Shown: positions 16,278 to 25,814, counted from the first letter of the stretch. The stretch: 64,000 nucleotides of DNA from JAXMHB01 sp046346965 (GCA_046346965.1 JAXMHB010000004.1:344066-408065), one strand, 5' to 3'. Made by a program: numbers and translations. The notes: a model not told the origin generated them from the letters alone.

Positions 16278-17930
16278 TTACTCGAAACCGCTCGTGTACA
16301 GCAGATCGGGGACGTCACCGAACAGCGTGAAGCTCAGCAGCGGCGTCACCGCAATGCCACCGCTGGCGCCAGGATCAGCGATGTAAGCGCGTCCGTACAG
16401 CGTTTGACCTGGCTGCAAACCGGGCAACGACAGATCCACCTGTACCGACCCCGTTCCGGCTGCCGCGCCACCGGCCGCCAGCGTGAAGGCCAGATTGGCC
16501 ACATCGCCCACCGGCACGCTGGTCGGCAGGCCTGGATCACTGCTGGCAATCACCAGCGTGCCGGCGGCGCCACCGGCGGCCTGGGTGATCAGCACGGTGA
16601 AATTGTCGTTGCCGATCAACGGCGGCTCCAGCGCCGAGATCTGCGGCACGCCGAGGCCACCAGGGCGTCCTTGTCCGCTGATCGTCGGTACACGCGTGGT
16701 TTCGGTGTACAGCGTCGGGCGGTCGAAGGGCGGCAACTCCGCGGCAACTCGGGGATCGGTCAGTGGGCGGCGCAGGAAGGCCAGCAGCGCCTGCTTCTGC
16801 GTTGGCGTCCAGTTGCGCGGACGAATCCGAGGGTCTTTGTTCGAGGCACTGAAGTCGCCGCCGCGATTGTAGAACTCGATCACGTCTTCCAGCGTCTGCA
16901 GACCGCCGGTATGCATGTACGGCCCGCGATCCGCCACCCCACGCAGCCCTGGCGTCTGCATCCTGCCCTGCATGCCGGGATCGCTGTCGATGGCGCCGCG
17001 CCCGGGATCCTCGGACACCGGACGCACGCCGATGTAGTGGAAACGGCCGTCAGTAAACAGTCGGCCAGAATGGCAAAAGGCGCAATCGTTCGACTGGAAC
17101 AGCTGCTGGCCCTGCAACTCCAGCGCGGTCAGCGAGGGCGTGCCAGCCAGATGCGCGTCCAAGGGCGCCTGATCGGCAATCAGCGTGCGTTCGTAGCTGG
17201 CGATCGCCATCGCCACCCGTACCGGGGTGATCTCGGCACTACCGAAGGCCTCGGCGAACAGCGCCGGATAGTCGCGACTGCCAATGTGGGCACGCAGCGC
17301 GGCGGGCACGTTGCTGGCCAGCGCCAGCGGGCGCACCGACGCGAGGCGCGCCACTACGCCCTGCAGCGTGGCGCCGGCGTGGGCCATTTCGCTGGTATTG
17401 ACCAAGGGGCCCAGCGCCTGATTCTCCAGCGCCGCGTTGTTGCTGAACACGACCTGCCCGGTGATCGGATCGACGAAGTAGTTGTCGGCGCGACCATCCC
17501 AGAACAAGGATCCGGAATAGGCCGCATTAATGACCGTACCGGCCTTGCGTCGACCGACCTGCGGCGCGTAGCCGAAGGTGGCGCTCCAGACATAGTTGCC
17601 ATCGGCATCGTGGGCAGGCACGCCGGGCGAGGCGATGATGTCGTCGGCATTGCCGAACACGCCGTCCGGGCCGGGGTGGCGCGCGGCATTGCCCAGCAGC
17701 AAGCTGCGCGGATCGGTGCCCTCCCCTTGCGGACGGTGGCAGGTGCCGCAGGCCACGGTCCCGGTGAGCGACAACTGTTCGTCCCAAAACAAGGCCTTGC
17801 CGAGCGCGATCTTGGCCGGCGTCAGCGGATTGCCGGCGGGCACGGGCACATCGCCAAAGCTGCTCTGTGCCTGCGCGCCCAGCGACCACACGCCGAGTAT
17901 CCCTGCCGCGAGCTGCTTGCCTATGGCCAT
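16278..17930 (-). CDS. Di-haem cytochrome c peroxidase / MauG-family protein
   Basis: Exported di-haem c protein of the bacterial cytochrome c peroxidase family. The 550 residues start with a signal peptide ending near AQAQ (about residue 22). Haem sites are CGTCH (about 61) and CAFCH (about 284). Other family blocks are FWDGRADN, NTSEMAH and the TPGLRGVADRGPYMHTGGLQ segment, whose Met/His region supplies a distal ligand. After about residue 410 comes a C-terminal extension of about 140 residues rich in Gly/Ala/Val, ending in YTSGFE. Peroxide reduction or a substrate-oxidising (MauG-like) role are both possible. It is divergent from two small plus-strand genes, the second also haem c. Confidence 0.9.
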   Translation of the reverse strand: MAIGKQLAAGILGVWSLGAQAQSSFGDVPVPAGNPLTPAKIALGKALFWDEQLSLTGTVACGTCHRPQGEGTDPRSLLLGNAARHPGPDGVFGNADDIIASPGVPAHDADGNYVWSATFGYAPQVGRRKAGTVINAAYSGSLFWDGRADNYFVDPITGQVVFSNNAALENQALGPLVNTSEMAHAGATLQGVVARLASVRPLALASNVPAALRAHIGSRDYPALFAEAFGSAEITPVRVAMAIASYERTLIADQAPLDAHLAGTPSLTALELQGQQLFQSNDCAFCHSGRLFTDGRFHYIGVRPVSEDPGRGAIDSDPGMQGRMQTPGLRGVADRGPYMHTGGLQTLEDVIEFYNRGGDFSASNKDPRIRPRNWTPTQKQALLAFLRRPLTDPRVAAELPPFDRPTLYTETTRVPTISGQGRPGGLGVPQISALEPPLIGNDNFTVLITQAAGGAAGTLVIASSDPGLPTSVPVGDVANLAFTLAAGGAAAGTGSVQVDLSLPGLQPGQTLYGRAYIADPGASGGIAVTPLLSFTLFGDVPDLLYTSGFE

Positions 17931-18049
17931 CCGATCCGTGTCCCCGTCCGTTCGGCGCTGATTCTACGCGGCCAGCGCCGGCCTTGAGCCGCGTTCGCCG
18001 GCTGGATGGGCTGATAACATCCGCCCATTGCCTACCGCGGAGCACTGCC

Positions 18050-18289
18050 ATGATTGAATTGCGCGACCTGGAGACCGGGAGCCTGATCACCACCTTGAGC
18101 GAGGACGACCTCGCCTTTCTGGTCCGCGAACTGGAAGAGGAAAGCGGTGACGATCAGGACTACTACATCGACATCGGCACGCTGCAACTGCTGGCCGAGG
18201 CCGGCGGCAACCGCGAGCTGCTGAAGCTGCTCGGTCAGGCGCTGGGCGCGCGCGAGGGCATGGAAGTGGTGTGGCGACGCCTTGGCTGA
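18050..18289 (+). CDS. Small hypothetical acidic protein, 79 residues
   Basis: Not firmly recognised. Starts MIELRDLETGSLITTLSED and continues with an acidic stretch (LVRELEEESGDDQDYYIDIGT) and a helical C-terminus (LLAEAGGNRELLKLLGQAL). The GGAG 7 bases before the ATG at 18050 and strong codon bias support it; the longer open frame upstream lacks a good start. Similar small cytosolic galactosyldiacylglycerol synthase-annotated proteins occur in related genomes, but that label has no mechanistic basis. It lies between the divergent peroxidase gene and a small haem c protein. Confidence 0.72.
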   Translation: MIELRDLETGSLITTLSEDDLAFLVRELEEESGDDQDYYIDIGTLQLLAEAGGNRELLKLLGQALGAREGMEVVWRRLG

Positions 18290-18348
18290 GTGCGCAAGGC
18301 CTGCACACTGGGGTCGCTACAGTCGGAAGGGTATTCGGGAGTTCCGCC

Positions 18349-18828
18349 ATGCGTAGGCTGACAGGATGGACACTCGCGGCGGCGCTCACGGCGCTGCCCG
18401 CTTTTGCGGCGCCGCTCGGCGGCCCGAGCAGCTGCACCGATCTGAGCGCGGTGGCGCCGTTCACGCAGTTTCGCTTCGACACCTTTCAATCCATTTTCGA
18501 CGCGCTGCAGAACCCCAAGGACCCGAACTCTGGGTTGTGCACCAGCTGTCATCCGGGCTCGATCGGCGCCGGCGGCCTCGGTCTGGGTGCCGGTTTCAGC
18601 TACGGCAATCTGGTCAACACGCCGAGCACCCAGCTGGGGACGATTTTGCGCGTGCAGCCGGGATCGGCCATCAACAGCCTGTTTTTTCAGAAGGTGAACT
18701 GTGACGTGCCGGAAGTCGGCGGCCGCATGCCGCCCGATGGGCCGATCTCCACCACGCAGCAGCGGCTGATCCAGGACTGGATCAACGCTGGCGCGCCGCT
18801 GTCCAGGCTCGGCTTCGAAGACCGCTGA
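18349..18828 (+). CDS. Exported mono-haem c-type cytochrome-like protein
   Basis: A 159-residue protein with a signal peptide (MRRLTGWTLAAALTALPAFA, cleavage after about residue 20). One haem-attachment motif CTSCHPG is at about residue 62. Later, GGRMPPDGPIS carries the Met that usually serves as sixth ligand in such proteins (the MPPxG pattern). A second Cys pair (the early SSC and the KVNCDVP Cys) could form a disulphide. Length and pattern fit small periplasmic c-type cytochromes of the planctomycete-cytochrome type. The next gene starts 4 bases after its stop. Confidence 0.82.
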   Translation: MRRLTGWTLAAALTALPAFAAPLGGPSSCTDLSAVAPFTQFRFDTFQSIFDALQNPKDPNSGLCTSCHPGSIGAGGLGLGAGFSYGNLVNTPSTQLGTILRVQPGSAINSLFFQKVNCDVPEVGGRMPPDGPISTTQQRLIQDWINAGAPLSRLGFEDR

Positions 18829-18831
18829 GCG

Positions 18832-19860
18832 ATGCGCCGCATCGTCATCGACCGCCCCGGCGGCTACGAACGTCTGCGCCTGTGCGAAGAGGCCGATGCC
18901 GCGCCGGCAGCGGATCAGATCGCCATCGAGGTCGAGGCCATCGGCGTCAACTACGCCGACGGCATCATTCGCATGGGCTTGTACGAGTCCGCGAAAAAAC
19001 TGCACGGCTACCCGATCACGCCGGGTTTCGAGGTCGCCGGGCGCATCAGTGCGCTGGGCGCGCAGGTGACGGGCTTCGAGCTCGGACAACGCGTGATCGG
19101 CCTGACTTTGTTCGGCGGCTACGCCAGTCGCGTGCTGCTGACGCCCGATCGCGCGTTCGCCCAGCCCGAGGCGCTGGATGCGCGCAGCGGCGCCGCCATC
19201 CCGACCGTGTTCCTGACCGCCTGGTGGATGGTGCACGAGTTGCTGCATCCGCGCCCCGGCGACACCTGGCTGGTGCATTCGGCTGCCGGCGGCGTCGGCA
19301 CTGCGCTGGCGCAATTGGGCCGTCTGGCCGGCTGCCGGGTGATCGGCGTGGTCGGCTCGGGACACAAGATCGAGGTCGCCCGCGCCGCCGGCTGCAGCGA
19401 GGTGATCGATAAGTGCGCCCAGGATCTGTGGGCCACCGCCAAGGCGCTGTCAGCCGGTGGCTATCAGGCCATTTTCGATGCCAACGGGGTGAGTACGCTG
19501 GGCCAGAGCTATGCGCATCTGGCGCCAACCGGCCGCCTGCTGATCTACGGCTTTGCCTCCATGTTGCCCCACGACGGCCGCTTGAACTGGCTCAGACTCG
19601 CCTGGGACTGGCTGCGGACGCCGCGTTTCAATCCGCTGTCGATGACCCGAGACAACCGGAGCGTGCTGGCGTGCAATCTGAGCTTTCTGTCCAGCGAGGC
19701 CGAGCGTCTGCGCGAGGGCATGCACTGGCTGCTGGAGCGCTTTGCCGACGGCCGCCTGCAGCCGCCGCCGGTGCACTGTTTCCCACTGAGCGCCGCCGCC
19801 GACGCGCAGCGCGCCATCGAGAGCGGTCGCACCACCGGCAAGTTGGTGCTGCTGCCCTGA
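18832..19860 (+). CDS. Zinc-free medium-chain dehydrogenase/reductase (quinone oxidoreductase-like)
   Basis: NAD(P)H-dependent oxidoreductase of the MDR superfamily, 342 residues. The N-terminal GroES-like part includes VNYADGIIRMG and GFEVAGRISALG. The Rossmann domain has HSAAGGVGTALAQLGRLAG (about 142-160), the NADPH-binding motif of quinone-reductase/VAT1-like members. Structural and catalytic zinc ligands of alcohol dehydrogenases are missing. It begins 3 bases after the haem c gene and ends 13 before xseA, so the three lie in one run, though a shared function is unlikely. Substrate unknown. Confidence 0.88.
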   Translation: MRRIVIDRPGGYERLRLCEEADAAPAADQIAIEVEAIGVNYADGIIRMGLYESAKKLHGYPITPGFEVAGRISALGAQVTGFELGQRVIGLTLFGGYASRVLLTPDRAFAQPEALDARSGAAIPTVFLTAWWMVHELLHPRPGDTWLVHSAAGGVGTALAQLGRLAGCRVIGVVGSGHKIEVARAAGCSEVIDKCAQDLWATAKALSAGGYQAIFDANGVSTLGQSYAHLAPTGRLLIYGFASMLPHDGRLNWLRLAWDWLRTPRFNPLSMTRDNRSVLACNLSFLSSEAERLREGMHWLLERFADGRLQPPPVHCFPLSAAADAQRAIESGRTTGKLVLLP

Positions 19861-19873
19861 GCCCGCTGGCGGC

Positions 19874-21292
19874 ATGACCGAGACCACACCCCGCTACGCG
19901 GCGCGCGAGCGCTCGATCCTGACGCCTACCCAGTTGAACCGGCTGGCGCGCGGGCTGTTGGAGGACGCATTCGCGCTGGTCTGGGTCGAGGGCGAGATCA
20001 GCAACTACACGCGCGCCGCCTCCGGACATTGGTACTTCACACTGAAGGACCGCGACGCGCAGATCCGCAGTGCGATGTTCCGATCGAACAACTTGTACGT
20101 GCGCGCCAAGCCGGTCGATGGCATGCAGGTGCTGGTACGCGGCCGCGTCAGTCTGTTCGAGGCGCGCGGCGACTATCAGCTGATCTGCGAGCATCTGGAG
20201 GAAGCGGGACAAGGCCGCCTGATGCGCGAGTTCGAGGCCTTGAAAGCGCGCCTGCACGCCGAAGGGCTGACCGCCGCCGCGCGCAAGCGCGCGCTGCCGG
20301 CATGGCCGCGGCGGCTGGCGGTGGTGACCTCGCCGCAGGGCGCCGCCATCCGCGATGTGCTCGCGGTCATTGCGCGGCGCTGGCCGCTGCTGGCCGTGGA
20401 TCTGTACCCGACTGCGGTGCAAGGCGCCGAGGCGCCCGCTCAGCTGCGCGCGGCCTTGCAGGCAGCGATGCAGGCGCAGCCGCCCGCCGATGCCATTCTG
20501 CTGACGCGCGGCGGCGGCTCGCTGGAGGATCTGTGGGCCTTCAATGACGAGACGCTGGCGCGCCTGATCGCAGCCAGCCCGGTGCCGGTGGTGTCCGCGG
20601 TCGGCCACGAGGTTGACGTGTCGATCGCCGATCTGGTCGCCGATGTGCGCGCGCCGACGCCCTCGGCGGCGGCCGAACTGTTGACTCCCGACCAGTCGAC
20701 CGTGCTGAGCCGTCTGCGCGCGCGCGGCGACACGCTGCTGCAGCGGCTGCGCCAGCGACTGCGCCAGGCAGCGCAACAACTGGACGCCGTCGAGCGCCTG
20801 CTGCGCGCGCACGAGCCGCGCGCGCAGGTGAGCTCGGCGCAGCGACTCCTGCAGGGTCTGCAGCAGCGCAAGCTACACCTGTGGCAACAGCGCCAGCAGC
20901 GCGCCCGACTGTGCTTGCATGAAATCGGCGAACGCTTGCGCGCGCAAGCGCCGCAACTGCGCGTCGCCCGCACCCGCCAGCACGCAGAGGCCTTGCGCAC
21001 ACGCCTGCTGCAGCAGACCCAGCACAGCCTGCGCGCGCACGGCGAGGCGCTGTTGGCGCTGCGCTCGCAACTGCTGACGATGCGGCCCGACACCGAACGC
21101 CGACGCGACCGTCTGGACCACGCCGTGCGCGCGATCGCCCAATTGGGCCCGAGCGCGACGCTGGCGCGCGGCTATGCGCTGCTGCGGCGTGCCGACGGCA
21201 GCTTGTTGACGCGAGTGACCGAGGCCAAGCCTGGGGAGACCCTGGAGATCGAACTGGCCGATGGCCGTCTGCGGGTGCGGATAGAGCCCTGA
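19874..21292 (+). CDS. xseA: Exodeoxyribonuclease VII large subunit
   Basis: Large subunit of the single-strand-specific exonuclease VII, which works with XseB. The 472 residues have the N-terminal OB-fold domain (LTPTQLNRLARGLLEDAF...VWVEGEISNY), then the nuclease core with VVTSPQGAAIRDVL, ILLTRGGGSLEDLWAFNDE and PVVSAVGHEVDVSIAD-type blocks. A long coiled coil (about 280-400) follows, then the C-terminal beta-barrel element LARGYALLRRADG. No xseB is in the window. Convergent with the Nudix gene 46 bases away. Confidence 0.97.
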   Translation: MTETTPRYAARERSILTPTQLNRLARGLLEDAFALVWVEGEISNYTRAASGHWYFTLKDRDAQIRSAMFRSNNLYVRAKPVDGMQVLVRGRVSLFEARGDYQLICEHLEEAGQGRLMREFEALKARLHAEGLTAAARKRALPAWPRRLAVVTSPQGAAIRDVLAVIARRWPLLAVDLYPTAVQGAEAPAQLRAALQAAMQAQPPADAILLTRGGGSLEDLWAFNDETLARLIAASPVPVVSAVGHEVDVSIADLVADVRAPTPSAAAELLTPDQSTVLSRLRARGDTLLQRLRQRLRQAAQQLDAVERLLRAHEPRAQVSSAQRLLQGLQQRKLHLWQQRQQRARLCLHEIGERLRAQAPQLRVARTRQHAEALRTRLLQQTQHSLRAHGEALLALRSQLLTMRPDTERRRDRLDHAVRAIAQLGPSATLARGYALLRRADGSLLTRVTEAKPGETLEIELADGRLRVRIEP

Positions 21293-21338
21293 GCAGATCT
21301 CGGCATCGTTTCCCACCGTGGTGAGAAATGCCGGCTGA

Positions 21339-21896
21339 TCAGCAGCGCGCCAGCCACTTGGCGGCCATGCGGCGTATCGAGGGATCGAGCGCGGCATCGG
21401 TCGCCAGCGACGCGATCGGCAGCCAGGCCAAATCCAGCGATTCTTCCGACACTGCGTAGTCCTCGCTGCCCTCGCAGCGGACCACATAGCGCACGTCCCA
21501 GTGGGTGTGCTCGGGCTCGGCGCCGCGGGCCGGAATCGGGTGTGCATCGAGATCGAAGATGGTGTCGTCGACCGCCAGATCGGACAAACCGGATTCCTCA
21601 AGGGCCTCGCGCAGCGCGGCGCGGGCGAGATCCAGATCCCCATCGGCGTGCCCGCCGAGTTGCAGCCAGCGCTGCAGCTTGCGGTGGTGCGTCAGCAGCG
21701 CCCGCTCGCCATCGGCCGATACCAGCCAGCAGGAGGCCGTCAAATGCCCGTCCAACCGCGTGCGCTCGGCGACGTCCGCACCCGACCGGGCGAACGCGGC
21801 AAACTGCGCTGCTTGCGTGGCTTCCGCCGGGTAGGCGCGAGAGTACGCATCCAGCGCCGCCAGCAAATCTTCCAGTCCTTGCGTGCTGTCGTGCAT
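21339..21896 (-). CDS. Nudix hydrolase
   Basis: Hydrolase of nucleoside diphosphates linked to another moiety; exact substrate unknown. The 185 residues contain the Nudix box starting at GGHADGDLDLARAALREALEE and ending SGL (about 78-100), with the canonical Gly, Glu, REALEESG arrangement. An N-terminal segment of about 45 residues precedes the fold, as in the mutT-like group that acts on ADP-ribose or oxidised nucleotides. An AAGGAG ribosome-binding site precedes the ATG at 21896. Divergent from the amino-acid permease gene. Confidence 0.92.
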   Translation of the reverse strand: MHDSTQGLEDLLAALDAYSRAYPAEATQAAQFAAFARSGADVAERTRLDGHLTASCWLVSADGERALLTHHRKLQRWLQLGGHADGDLDLARAALREALEESGLSDLAVDDTIFDLDAHPIPARGAEPEHTHWDVRYVVRCEGSEDYAVSEESLDLAWLPIASLATDAALDPSIRRMAAKWLARC

Positions 21897-22069
21897 GCGT
21901 CTCCTTCGCGCTTGCTGCCATGGGGGGGCTGCCGTATGTTACGGGCCGCGACGGTTCAGCGCTCGATCAGCCTCGTACGCGGCTGTAACGGCCTGCGCCA
22001 CCACCTACATCCAGCTCCGCCCTGCCGCAACTCGCCGAGCAGGCGCGAGCACCATCAGAGGGGAGCTCA

Positions 22070-23530
22070 ATGATCTTCTGGCGCGTCAAGCCGCTTGACC
22101 AGATTCTGGAAACCGCGGCCAAGAAAAGCCTCAAACGGCAGTTGGGGGCCCTCCAACTGACCATGCTGGGCATCGGCGCGATCATCGGCACCGGTATTTT
22201 CGTGCTGACCTCGGAAGCGGCGCAAAAGGCCGGTCCCGGGATGATGATCTCCTTCGTGATTGCCGCGATCGTCTGCGCGCTGGCCGCCCTCGCCTACGCT
22301 GAACTGGCGGCGATGGTGCCGGTCTCCGGCAGTGCCTACACCTATTCCTACGCCGTGCTCGGCGAGGCGGTGGCCTGGATTGTCGGTTGGGCGCTGATTC
22401 TGGAATACGCCGTCGCCGCGGGCGCCGTGGCGGTGGGCTGGTCCAAGTACATGAACGGGCTGTTGGCCAGTGTCGGATGGGGGCTGCCCGAAGGGCTGCG
22501 CGCCGGGCCCTATGACGGCGGCAGTTTCAACCTGCTGGCCTTCCTGATCGTCTGGCTGATCTCCGGCTTGCTGGTGATCGGCACCTCCAAGAGTGCGATG
22601 GTCAACTCGATCCTGGTCGCGATCAAGATTCTGGCGCTGACCGCCTTCATTGCCATCGCCGTGCCCGCCGCGCAGGTGCAGAACTTCGAACCCTTCCTGC
22701 CGAACGGCATGCCGGGCGTGTATGCAGCCGCGGCGTCGATTTTCTTCGCTTACGTCGGCTTCGATGCGGTCTCTACCGCTGCCGAGGAAACCAAGAATCC
22801 GCAGCGCAACATCCCGATCGGACTGATTGCCTCGCTGGCGGTCTGCACCATTTTCTACTTGCTCGTGGGCTACGGCGCTGCCGGTGCCATGGGTGCGCAG
22901 CCGATCCTCGGCGCCGACGGCAAGGCGCTGGAAGCGGGCAGCGCGGCGATGATCGAGGCTTGCAAAGGCTCCGAGGCCTTGGTGTGCAGCGGCGAGCCGC
23001 TGGCCTATGTGCTGCGCAGTCTGGGCTTTGCCGGCGTCGGCAATGCGCTGGCACTCGCGGCCGGTCTGGCCTTGCCCTCGGTCATCCTGATGATGATCTT
23101 CGGCCAAACCCGCATCTTCTTCGTGATGTCGCGTGACGGCCTGCTGCCGCCGCTGTTCTCGAAAGTGCATCCCACCTTCCACACCCCGCATGTGGTCACG
23201 CTGATCACTGGCGCGGCAGTGTCGGTGTTTGCGGCGGCGTTCCCGGTCGGCGTGCTTGCCGACATCTCCAACAGCGGCACGCTGTTTGCGTTCTTCCTGG
23301 TGGCGCTTGGCGTGCTGGTGCTGCGGCGCACGCAGCCGGATCGCTATCGTCCCTTCCGCACGCCGATGGTTTGGGTGATTTGCCCACTGGCGATGGCGGG
23401 CTGCGTGTTCCTGTTCTTCAACCTGTCCGGCTACACCGAGACCATGTTCTTTGTGTGGGCCCTGATTGGTTTGGCCTTCTACGGTGTCTACGGCTACCGC
23501 AAGAGCGCCATGGCCAAAGGCAACAGCTAA
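22070..23530 (+). CDS. APC-family amino acid permease
   Basis: Twelve-helix inner-membrane transporter for amino acids, 486 residues. The helix-1 substrate motif GIGAIIGTGIF is at about residues 35-45. YAELAAMVPVSGSAYTYSY is the conserved helix 2-3 region of the cationic amino acid transporter/YfnA group, and FFAYVGFDAVSTAAEETKN is the helix-6 motif. The loop at about 275-320 contains two Cys residues. GGGG ribosome-binding site is just upstream of the ATG. A rho-independent terminator follows at 23561. It is a single-gene unit. Confidence 0.94.
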   Translation: MIFWRVKPLDQILETAAKKSLKRQLGALQLTMLGIGAIIGTGIFVLTSEAAQKAGPGMMISFVIAAIVCALAALAYAELAAMVPVSGSAYTYSYAVLGEAVAWIVGWALILEYAVAAGAVAVGWSKYMNGLLASVGWGLPEGLRAGPYDGGSFNLLAFLIVWLISGLLVIGTSKSAMVNSILVAIKILALTAFIAIAVPAAQVQNFEPFLPNGMPGVYAAAASIFFAYVGFDAVSTAAEETKNPQRNIPIGLIASLAVCTIFYLLVGYGAAGAMGAQPILGADGKALEAGSAAMIEACKGSEALVCSGEPLAYVLRSLGFAGVGNALALAAGLALPSVILMMIFGQTRIFFVMSRDGLLPPLFSKVHPTFHTPHVVTLITGAAVSVFAAAFPVGVLADISNSGTLFAFFLVALGVLVLRRTQPDRYRPFRTPMVWVICPLAMAGCVFLFFNLSGYTETMFFVWALIGLAFYGVYGYRKSAMAKGNS

Positions 23531-23560
23531 GCAGCAGCCGCGCGCTTGCGCGATCAGCGA

Positions 23561-23589
23561 CGCCCCTGCCGCGAGGCAGGGGCGTTTTT
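23561..23589 (+). terminator. Rho-independent terminator after the amino acid permease
   Basis: A perfect 10-bp stem (23561-23570 with 23575-23584, GC rich) has the tetraloop gcga. A run of five T residues (23585-23589) follows, 30 bases past the permease stop codon. The opposite strand lacks a T run, so it serves mainly the plus strand; murB ends 9 bases beyond. Confidence 0.93.
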
Positions 23590-23597
23590 GTTGGGCC

Positions 23598-24638
23598 TCA
23601 GCCCGGTCCCAGCACGCGCGGTTCGGGTTCCAGCAGTACGCCGAAGCGTTGCAACACGCTGTGCTGGATGCGCCGCGCCAATGCCAGCAGTTCGGCGCCG
23701 CTGGCGAGGCCATGATTGACCAGCACCAGCGCGTGCTCGGCGTGGACGCCGGCGTCGCCGGCGCGATAGCCCTTCCAGCCACACTGATCGATCAGCCAGC
23801 CCGCCGGCAGCTTGCAGCGCCCGGCCCCGGCCGGATACAGCGGCAGCTCCGGATGACTGGATTTCAGCGCATCTGCCGCCGCCTGATCGATCACCGGATT
23901 CTTGAAAAAGCTGCCGGCGTTGCCGATCAGCCGCGGGTCCGGCAGCTTGCGGCGACGCAGGCTGCAGACCGCCGCACACACATCCTGGGGCGTGGGCGTG
24001 CTCACGCCCTGAAGCGCCAGCTCGTCGCGTATGCCGGCGTACTCCAGGCGCAGCTGCGGCTGCCGCTGCAGCACCAGTTCTACCGCCGTGATCAGATAGC
24101 GCTCAGCCAGCGCCGGCTGCTTGAAGCAGCTGTCGCGGTAGCCGAAGGCACACTGCTCGCGTGACAAACGCTGCGACTGCTGCGCCACCCGGTCCCAGAC
24201 CTCCACCGCGTGGACGAAGCGCTCCAGTTCCACGCCGTAGGCGCCGATGTTCTGGATCGGTGCCGCACCGACGCTGCCTGGAATCAGCGCGAGGTTTTCG
24301 AGGCCATACGCCCCGGCGGCCAGCGTCTGCAGGACGAGGCCGTGCCAGGACTCGCCGGCACCGGCGCGCACCAGCACTTGGCTGCCGTCGTCCGCCAGCC
24401 ACTCGATCCCGCGCAGCGCCGGCACCAGCACCAGCGCATCCAGGTCGCCGGTGATCAGCACATTGCTGCCGCCAGCCAGCACGACCACCGGCAGTGCCTC
24501 GCGCTCGGCCAGCGCCAGCGCCGTCTGTATCGCGTCCAGCGTACGTGCTTCTGCCAGCCAACGGGCGCGCGCCGCGACGCCAAAGGTGTTGCGCGGGCGC
24601 AGATCGGCGTCCGCGATCAGCCGGAGTGCCAGGTCCAT
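23598..24638 (-). CDS. murB: UDP-N-acetylenolpyruvoylglucosamine reductase
   Basis: FAD-dependent enzyme that reduces UDP-GlcNAc-enolpyruvate to UDP-MurNAc in peptidoglycan precursor synthesis. The 346 residues show the FAD-binding motif LAGGSNVLITGDLDALVLV, the IPGSVGAAPIQNIGAYGVE block and CAFGYRDSCFK (Tyr/Arg region). NAGSFFKNPV carries the proton-donating Ser, and the C-terminal HALVLVNHG is E. coli-type (type I). The ATG overlaps the pyrD stop as TGATG, so translation is coupled. That start removes 11 residues of the longer open frame. Confidence 0.96.
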   Translation of the reverse strand: MDLALRLIADADLRPRNTFGVAARARWLAEARTLDAIQTALALAEREALPVVVLAGGSNVLITGDLDALVLVPALRGIEWLADDGSQVLVRAGAGESWHGLVLQTLAAGAYGLENLALIPGSVGAAPIQNIGAYGVELERFVHAVEVWDRVAQQSQRLSREQCAFGYRDSCFKQPALAERYLITAVELVLQRQPQLRLEYAGIRDELALQGVSTPTPQDVCAAVCSLRRRKLPDPRLIGNAGSFFKNPVIDQAAADALKSSHPELPLYPAGAGRCKLPAGWLIDQCGWKGYRAGDAGVHAEHALVLVNHGLASGAELLALARRIQHSVLQRFGVLLEPEPRVLGPG

Positions 24639-25660
24639 CAACCGCCCCTGGCGCGCAGCGCCTCGACACACTCGCCGATCAGCGCCGGACCGCGATAAAT
24701 CATGCCGCTGTAGAACTGCACCAGGCGGGCGCCGGCATCGAACTTGGCGACCGCGTCGGCCCCGGACAGGATGCCGCCGACGCCGACGATCGGCAGTTTC
24801 GATCCCAGCCGCTCGTGCATGCCACGCAGGACGGCGGTGGCACGCGCCATCAGCGGTGCGCCGGAGAGCCCGCCGCTCTCGCCGGCCAGCGCGTGGCCGG
24901 CGATCTCGCTGCGATCGATCGTGGTGTTGGTGCAGATCAGGCCATCGATGCCCGAGGCCAGCAGCACCTCGGCGATGCCATCCATCTCGCCTGGCGCCAG
25001 ATCCGGCGCGATCTTCAGCAGCATCGGCTTGCGCTTGCCGTGGATCCCGGTCAGCCGTTCACGCGCCTCGCACAGCGTGCCGATGAAGCGCGCCAGCGTC
25101 GCCTCCTCCTGCAGATCGCGCAGGCCCTGGGTGTTCGGCGAGGAGATGTTGACGGTGATGTAGCTGGCCAGCGGATACACCCGCTCCAGGCACAGCTGGT
25201 AATCGTCTACCGCGCGCTCGTTCGGGGTGTCCTTGTTCTTGCCGATATTGATGCCAAGCACGCCCTGGTAACGGCTGCATTCGACATGGCGTACCAGCGC
25301 ATCGACGCCGGCATTGTTGAAGCCCAGGCGATTGATCACCGCCTGCTGCTCCGGCAAACGGAACATGCGCGGCTTGGGATTGCCCGATTGCGGCCGCGGC
25401 GTGATGGTGCCGACCTCGATGAAGCCAAAGCCCAGCGCCGCCAGCGCATCGATATGCGCCGCGTTCTTGTCGAGGCCCGCGGCCAGACCCACCGGATTGG
25501 GAAAATCGATGCCGAACACGCGGGTCGGCAGCGGCTGTGGCCGGACCGCCAGCAGCGGATTCAGGCCGGCGCGATAGGCCAGTTCGATCGCGCGCAGCCC
25601 CAGCGCATGGGCACGCTCGGCATCGAGCGCGAACAGCAGCGGTCGGGCAAGTCCGTACAT
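24638..25660 (-). CDS. pyrD: Dihydroorotate dehydrogenase (quinone), class 2
   Basis: Membrane-associated FMN enzyme that oxidises dihydroorotate with ubiquinone in pyrimidine synthesis. The 340 residues begin MYGLARPLLFALDAERAH, the class 2 amphipathic N-terminus. Core motifs: GLAAGLDKNA, VGTITPRPQSGNPKPR, the NRLGFNNAGVD stretch, TVNISSPNTQGLR with the catalytic Ser, NTTIDR and GVGGILSGADA. ATG at 25660 is used rather than the frame's upstream start. First gene of pyrD-murB, whose coding regions overlap by one base. Confidence 0.97.
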   Translation of the reverse strand: MYGLARPLLFALDAERAHALGLRAIELAYRAGLNPLLAVRPQPLPTRVFGIDFPNPVGLAAGLDKNAAHIDALAALGFGFIEVGTITPRPQSGNPKPRMFRLPEQQAVINRLGFNNAGVDALVRHVECSRYQGVLGINIGKNKDTPNERAVDDYQLCLERVYPLASYITVNISSPNTQGLRDLQEEATLARFIGTLCEARERLTGIHGKRKPMLLKIAPDLAPGEMDGIAEVLLASGIDGLICTNTTIDRSEIAGHALAGESGGLSGAPLMARATAVLRGMHERLGSKLPIVGVGGILSGADAVAKFDAGARLVQFYSGMIYRGPALIGECVEALRARGG

Positions 25661-25814
25661 GGTCGAGATCCGGCAAGAACGGCAGCGAAGCATAGGCGCG
25701 TCCAGCCATACCGCGCCTGAGCCCGGCGCGCCGCTGCCCGCAGATTTGCCCTGCCCCGCTGGCGACGGCGCGGATCGCGCCTATGATCGGGCGCAGCACA
25801 CCTCGGATGCGATC

